In this document: positions 6,495 to 9,571 of the stretch, one piece after another
Layout of the letters: each line of letters opens with the position of its first letter
How positions within the stretch are numbered: position 1 is the first letter of the stretch
Assembly (NCBI GenBank): GCA_021789565.1
Contig: JAJYJL010000203.1
Span: forward strand, 1 to 9,571
Length of the DNA stretch: 9,571 bases
Direction of reading: 5' to 3'
DNA from: Acidobacteriota bacterium
GTDB taxonomy: Bacteria > Acidobacteriota > Terriglobia > UBA7540
Program-made: the position numbers and the translations under genes
Notes under the pieces: generated by a model
The model's input: only the letters and a program-made list of their open reading frames with translations
The model's database searches: none
Told to the model about the DNA's origin: nothing

Positions 6495-7432
6495 GCTGCC
6501 TCATTCCCATGCTTTTGTAGGAAATCCTGCCATTTCGGCCGCTCGCGAAAGGCTTCCGTTCCGCCCGGCCGCGTGGTTGAGAATGCTCCCGACAGGTTGC
6601 CGTAGGCCAGGCAGGTCCGGAGGTCTACCCCGCGAACGAACTGGTGCAGAAAACCTGCGTCAAAACTATCGCCCGCGCCGACGGGATCAATAGCGTTTAC
6701 CCTGTAGCCGGGGTGTGTCCATTCCTGTTTACGCTGGCGCGCCCAACCACCCTTCGCGCCCAACTTGACGGCGACAACATTGACTTTTCCCGCCAGATTC
6801 TCCACTGCGGCTTCCAGGCTGTCTTCGCGCGCAAGCTTACCGGCCTCGCGCTCGTTCACAAACAAGACGTCCACAAAGGGCAGAACGTCATCGAGGCCCT
6901 CCCAGCGATCTTCAGGATCGTCATTGGTATCAAGCGAAGTGCTAAGACCCGCCCTTTTCATCTGCTCGAACAGTTCCGCGATGCGCGGCCGCAGCGCCTT
7001 GTGGAGGTAAAACGAAGAAAGATGGAAATGCTTGCCGGAACGGAGGTAATCCAGGTCAAGATCGTCATATCCCATTTCAAACATCGCGCCGGGATATGTC
7101 AGGATCCGGCGGTTTCCCGTCTGTGTAACGATGACCGTCAGTCCCGTCTTGGTGGACCCTGCCACTCGCCGCACACGGGTGACATCCACACCGCCTGACT
7201 CGAGACGTTCCAAGGCAATCTGTCCCAGCGGATCCGTGCCGATTCTGGATATGAAACCGACCTTATTCCCAATCACCGCCAGGTTGTGGGCAAATATTGC
7301 AGACGAACTCCCCAAGGTCAGGACCAGGTCACTCGCCAGCAGTTCCTTTTCCGGTTCCAGCTCATCCGGCAGGCCGTAAAGAATCAGGTCCAGGTTCAAC
7401 TCGCCGACAACAGTCACATCGAATCGCGCCAT
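6491..7432 (-). CDS. PfkB/ribokinase-family sugar kinase
   Basis: The 313-residue protein has the full length of the PfkB family. It shows the N-terminal strand VVGELNLDLIL (8-18), the substrate-side stretch GSSSAIFAHNLAVIG (41-55), RIGTDPLG (63-70), LDTNDDP (167-173), VNERE (192-196), KLGAKGG (223-229) and the family signature DPVGAGDSFDAGF (249-261). Asp255 in GAGD is the catalytic base. It should transfer phosphate from ATP to a sugar hydroxyl in the cytoplasm; fructose-, amino-sugar- or keto-deoxy-sugar-type substrates are all possible. The usual GGA/GGS of PfkB signature 1 is GSS here. It lies nine bases downstream of the SIS gene, in the same frame. The start ATG at 7432 has AGGGA (7443-7439) six bases upstream, overlapping the SIS stop codon, and a GGAGG abutting the ATG. 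It presumably works with the SIS protein on the same sugar. Confidence 0.92.
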   Translation of the reverse strand: MARFDVTVVGELNLDLILYGLPDELEPEKELLASDLVLTLGSSSAIFAHNLAVIGNKVGFISRIGTDPLGQIALERLESGGVDVTRVRRVAGSTKTGLTVIVTQTGNRRILTYPGAMFEMGYDDLDLDYLRSGKHFHLSSFYLHKALRPRIAELFEQMKRAGLSTSLDTNDDPEDRWEGLDDVLPFVDVLFVNEREAGKLAREDSLEAAVENLAGKVNVVAVKLGAKGGWARQRKQEWTHPGYRVNAIDPVGAGDSFDAGFLHQFVRGVDLRTCLAYGNLSGAFSTTRPGGTEAFRERPKWQDFLQKHGNEAA

Positions 7433-7441
7433 CCTCCGTCC

Positions 7442-8524
7442 CTACCCGGCCTTTTCCTTCAGCACCACTACGCGGCTCAAATGACGCGGCTGGTCCGGGT
7501 CGAACCCTCGCTTGAGCCCCAGATAGAGGCCCAGCAATTGCGCCGCCAGCACGTGGGGCGCCAGCCGTGCAACTTCAGGGACATCCAGTTCCAGTTCAAT
7601 CAGGAGGTCCGCCGCGCGCCGCACCTTGTCATTGGCGCGGTTTGTGATCACCAGAGTCACACCGCCCAGTTCCTTCATTTCCTCCAGCACTTCCTGCTCG
7701 GATGTGCCGGTGCTCTCTGCCAGGAAAAACGTCAGCAGGGTGCGGGGACTCACAATGGACTTTGGGCCATGCCGGAATTCCAGCGTATGAAAGACCTGGG
7801 CATAAGAGCAGGACATCTCCGTCACTTTCAACTGCCCTTCTGAGGCAATCCCGAAAAACGGCCCCTGTCCCATAAAGACGTAGTCGGCAAATTCGTTGGA
7901 ACTGGCAAACTCTTCGATGCGCGGCTGCAGATGGTCGAGCGCACGCCGCGCCTGCCCGGGCATCCGATTGAGCGCCTCCAGAAAATCCCGTCTCCCGGCA
8001 GCAAAACCCGACAGCGCCTGTGTTCCCAGCAGCATAGTGCTGAACGAACGCGTCATCACAGTGCTGCGCTCGTCTGCCGCCGGCAGCAACAGAGTGGCCG
8101 TCGCTCGCCTTTCGAGTTCCTGGCCTGTGGCACAACTGATCCCGAGGGTCCGGATATTCCTTTCCTTTTCCAGATAGTCCGCCGCCATCAGGATCTCCGT
8201 CGTGTGTCCCGAGCGGGAGATCAACACGGGCTGGCATTTCAAGTTCCCCATCACCTGGTCCGGATAAAACAAAAGCTCTGAAGCAGGCACAGCCTTCGCG
8301 CGCTGGCCCGTAACAGCGGTCCAACTCCACGCTGCCGCCTGCGCCACGTAATAACTTGAGCCACACCCGACAAAAATCCATTCATCCGCTGGTTGCAGCG
8401 GCTTCAGAACTTCCGCATAGCGGCCGTGAGCTTCAAGCTCCTGCAAAGTCGCCGCCCACACACCGGGCTCTGACATGATCTCTTCAAGGCTTCGATGTCC
8501 TCGCCCATCATTACTCTCACTCAC
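7442..8524 (-). CDS. SIS-domain sugar isomerase/deaminase (GlmS C-terminal/AgaS-like)
   Basis: The 360-residue protein has two SIS (sugar isomerase) domains without the glutaminase domain of GlmS. Domain 1 carries FVGCGSSYY (51-59) and SRSGHTTE (103-110), with TRSFS at 158-162. Domain 2 carries GQGPFFGIASEGQLKVTEMS (219-238) and FRHGPKS (250-256), ending DPDQPRHLSRVVV. By alignment to GlmS from memory, Glu229, Lys233, Glu236 and His252 match the sugar-phosphate catalytic residues, while the GlmS tail lysine is Arg351. Likely role: isomerising or deaminating an amino-sugar or keto-sugar phosphate in the cytoplasm (for example glucosamine-6-phosphate or galactosamine-6-phosphate to a ketose phosphate). 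An open frame reaches up to 8599, but GTG at 8524 is clearly the start because AAGGAGG lies seven bases upstream. It is the first gene of the operon. Confidence 0.9.
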   Translation of the reverse strand: MSESNDGRGHRSLEEIMSEPGVWAATLQELEAHGRYAEVLKPLQPADEWIFVGCGSSYYVAQAAAWSWTAVTGQRAKAVPASELLFYPDQVMGNLKCQPVLISRSGHTTEILMAADYLEKERNIRTLGISCATGQELERRATATLLLPAADERSTVMTRSFSTMLLGTQALSGFAAGRRDFLEALNRMPGQARRALDHLQPRIEEFASSNEFADYVFMGQGPFFGIASEGQLKVTEMSCSYAQVFHTLEFRHGPKSIVSPRTLLTFFLAESTGTSEQEVLEEMKELGGVTLVITNRANDKVRRAADLLIELELDVPEVARLAPHVLAAQLLGLYLGLKRGFDPDQPRHLSRVVVLKEKAG

Positions 8525-8531
8525 TCCACTG

Positions 8532-8538
8532 CCTCCTT
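8532..8538 (-). promoter_or_regulatory. Ribosome binding site fixing the GTG start of the SIS gene
   Basis: AAGGAGG on the minus strand lies seven bases before the GTG at 8524-8522. It rules out the longer frame beginning near 8599, which would place the promoter leader inside the protein. Confidence 0.8.
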
Positions 8539-8556
8539 GGTCACTGTTAATAAGTT

Positions 8557-8566
8557 TTTGATCAAA
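8557..8566. promoter_or_regulatory. 10 bp palindrome in the SIS leader
   Basis: TTTGATCAAA is perfectly self-complementary and sits about 20 bases upstream of the SIS ribosome binding site in an AT-rich stretch, between the putative promoter and the gene. It may be an operator half or chance; AT-rich palindromes of this size are not rare. Confidence 0.25.
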
Positions 8567-8650
8567 TAAATGGAAGATATGCTCGACGCGGAACAGCACA
8601 GTTAACGGCGGTTACGCGCCATCCTCGAGCCCATTACGGTAGGTTTCTTT

Positions 8651-8677
8651 TTAATACGTTTTCCTTTCGCTTGTCAA
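8651..8677 (-). promoter_or_regulatory. Candidate promoter of the SIS-PfkB-amidohydrolase-YjbQ operon
   Basis: The minus strand has a perfect TTGACA (8677-8672) and TATTAA (8656-8651, four of six matches to the -10 consensus). The spacer is 15 bases, shorter than ideal. An A-run lies just upstream of the -35. It would give a leader of about 120 bases before the GTG at 8524. It is the best sigma-70-like match seen in the window. Confidence 0.5.
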
Positions 8678-8814
8678 AACTTTTTTGGCCGGTTTCCACC
8701 CCGCCAAACAGGAACGTGGCAGAGAAAAACGTAATTCCGGCGACAAACCCGTTCATTATTGGTCCAATGGCCGTCCTGACCCTATTTACTCGGGCTTTCT
8801 GAATTCCATCACGA

Positions 8815-9571
8815 TTACCGGCTAAGCCATGGAGTTACAGGTACCTGTCCGGGATTTTTAGGTTTATAGGGCCACGTAATTCTCTTGCCTGTTGCAGCCG
8901 ACTCATAGGCTGCGTAAATAATCTCCAAGGTTGTGCGCCCATCCTCGCCGGTTTCCATCGGCTCCTCTTCCCCCAGCACGCAACGGGTAAAGTGCCTCAT
9001 CTCATGGGGGAACCCGTAAAGGTACGACTCCTCAAACACCGTAAAGGTCCAGCCTTGTGTTCCGCCGGCCTTTTCCACGGCATACCCGTAACCCTTCTTG
9101 CTGTAAGTTTCCATCGAACTGCCACGAAGCAGGTCGCAATAGATCACGCCCTCTGTCCCGAGCAGCTCAACCCGGTCGTCCATGCCGCCGTGACGTGCCC
9201 AACTGTCTTCAACCACTGCAATGCCGCCGTTTTCAAATTCAACGACCACTATGGCGTTGTCATCGCCCTGGGTGCGCCCTTTGTGATAAACAAGCTGGCA
9301 CGTGGCCGTCACACTCTTGATCTTTGGCTTGCCGTAAACCCATCGGGTCCATTCGATGCCGTGACATCCCATGTCCATCAAGGCGCCACCGCCGGAGCGG
9401 CGGACATCGTAGAACCAGTCTGAGTGCGGCCCGGAGTGCTTTTCGCTCTGCTTGGCCATGTAAAGGTCGCCGATAGCCTTCTCAGCAACCAGGTTCCTGG
9501 CCCGGACGTACTTGGGCGAGAAGCAGATCGTTTCGGCGTACATCAGCTTGACGTTATGTTTTTTGCACGCA
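8815..9571 (-). CDS. Gfo/Idh/MocA-family oxidoreductase, C-terminal part
   Basis: The frame is open to the right edge, so the gene starts outside the window. The visible 251 residues begin ACKKHNVKLM and pass straight through the Met at 9543, which is therefore internal. The N-terminal NAD(P)-binding Rossmann domain is missing. Visible are KLMYAETICFSPKYVRA, VAEKAIGDLYM, GPHSDWFYD and the family motif GGGALMDMGCHGIE, whose Asp and His are positioned like the conserved substrate-site residues. A beta-sheet domain follows (VVVEFENGGIAVVEDSW, LLGTEGVIYCDL). Such enzymes oxidise or reduce a sugar or inositol hydroxyl using NAD(P). The proposed role is a cytoplasmic sugar dehydrogenase, fitting the TIM-barrel protein and flavoprotein further along. 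It lies on the same strand as the SIS operon but is separated by a 290 bp region with its own promoter. Confidence 0.9.
   Translation of the reverse strand, partial: ACKKHNVKLMYAETICFSPKYVRARNLVAEKAIGDLYMAKQSEKHSGPHSDWFYDVRRSGGGALMDMGCHGIEWTRWVYGKPKIKSVTATCQLVYHKGRTQGDDNAIVVVEFENGGIAVVEDSWARHGGMDDRVELLGTEGVIYCDLLRGSSMETYSKKGYGYAVEKAGGTQGWTFTVFEESYLYGFPHEMRHFTRCVLGEEEPMETGEDGRTTLEIIYAAYESAATGKRITWPYKPKNPGQVPVTPWLSR

Larger units (their letters stand above)
8525..8814. other. 290 bp intergenic leader region between the oxidoreductase and SIS genes
   Basis: No gene is supported here. Besides the promoter, ribosome binding site and palindrome listed separately, it holds two near-identical 9-mers on the minus strand, TTAACAGTG (8550-8542) and TTAACTGTG (8605-8597), 55 bases apart. 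ATTGG/CCAAT arms lie at 8758-8768. GCTCGA/TCGAGC arms (8625-8630 and 8581-8586) enclose the middle of the leader. No terminator with a U-tract is seen after the oxidoreductase stop at 8815. Confidence 0.5.

Noticed and set aside
8525..8599. N-terminal extension of 25 residues on the SIS protein
   Set aside because: The AAGGAGG site seven bases before GTG 8524 sets the start; the extension is AT-rich leader sequence.
8758..8768. ATTGG-T-CCAAT arms as a terminator after the Gfo/Idh/MocA gene
   Set aside because: The stem is only 5 bp with a single-base loop and no U-tract, so it cannot be a rho-independent terminator.
1..9571. CRISPR array, tRNA, rRNA, insertion sequence or phage genes
   Set aside because: No regularly spaced repeats, cloverleaf-like sequence, transposase or integrase motifs were seen on either strand.

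Overview
The window is a bacterial sugar-catabolism locus in which every gene I can support lies on the minus strand, so transcription runs from high to low coordinates. The DNA is moderately GC-rich. Two proteins carry twin-arginine (Tat) signals. The Tat-exported GH2 glycosidase, a Gfo/Idh/MocA dehydrogenase, a xylose-isomerase-like TIM barrel and a GMC-type flavoprotein together resemble soil Acidobacteriota, or less likely Verrucomicrobiota or Planctomycetota. That assignment is an inference from gene style only. No rRNA, tRNA, mobile element, CRISPR array or transporter is visible.

Layout in transcription order. (1) 9571-8815: the C-terminal part of a Gfo/Idh/MocA oxidoreductase that enters from beyond the right edge. 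(2) 8814-8525: a leader region with the best promoter of the window (TTGACA) and a strong ribosome binding site that fixes a GTG start for the next gene. (3) 8524-5189: a tight four-gene cassette made of a GlmS/AgaS-like SIS isomerase, a PfkB sugar kinase, a family-2 amidohydrolase and a YjbQ/UPF0047 protein. Gene spacings are 9 bp, a 4 bp overlap and 28 bp, so this is one operon. (4) 5188-4861: a 328 bp region with no convincing gene but with a 14 bp perfect palindrome, a possible promoter and a hairpin touching the next ribosome binding site. (5) 4860-2071: a Tat-exported GH2 enzyme closely resembling exo-beta-D-glucosaminidases (CsxA type). (6) 1896-345: a sugar phosphate isomerase/epimerase-like TIM barrel, followed one base later by a Tat-signal protein of unknown function. 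(7) 344-154: a frame interrupted by one amber codon. (8) 153-1: the FAD-binding N-terminus of a GMC-type oxidoreductase leaving the left edge.

Working model (inference): the exported GH2 enzyme releases a sugar, possibly glucosamine, from a beta-linked glycan. Cytoplasmic proteins then phosphorylate and isomerise or deaminate a sugar (PfkB plus SIS). The flavoprotein, Gfo/Idh/MocA dehydrogenase and TIM-barrel protein could form a parallel oxidative branch of the keto-sugar type. The roles of the amidohydrolase, the YjbQ protein and the Tat-signal protein are unknown. The SIS-PfkB-amidohydrolase-YjbQ cassette is the best candidate for an undescribed pathway.
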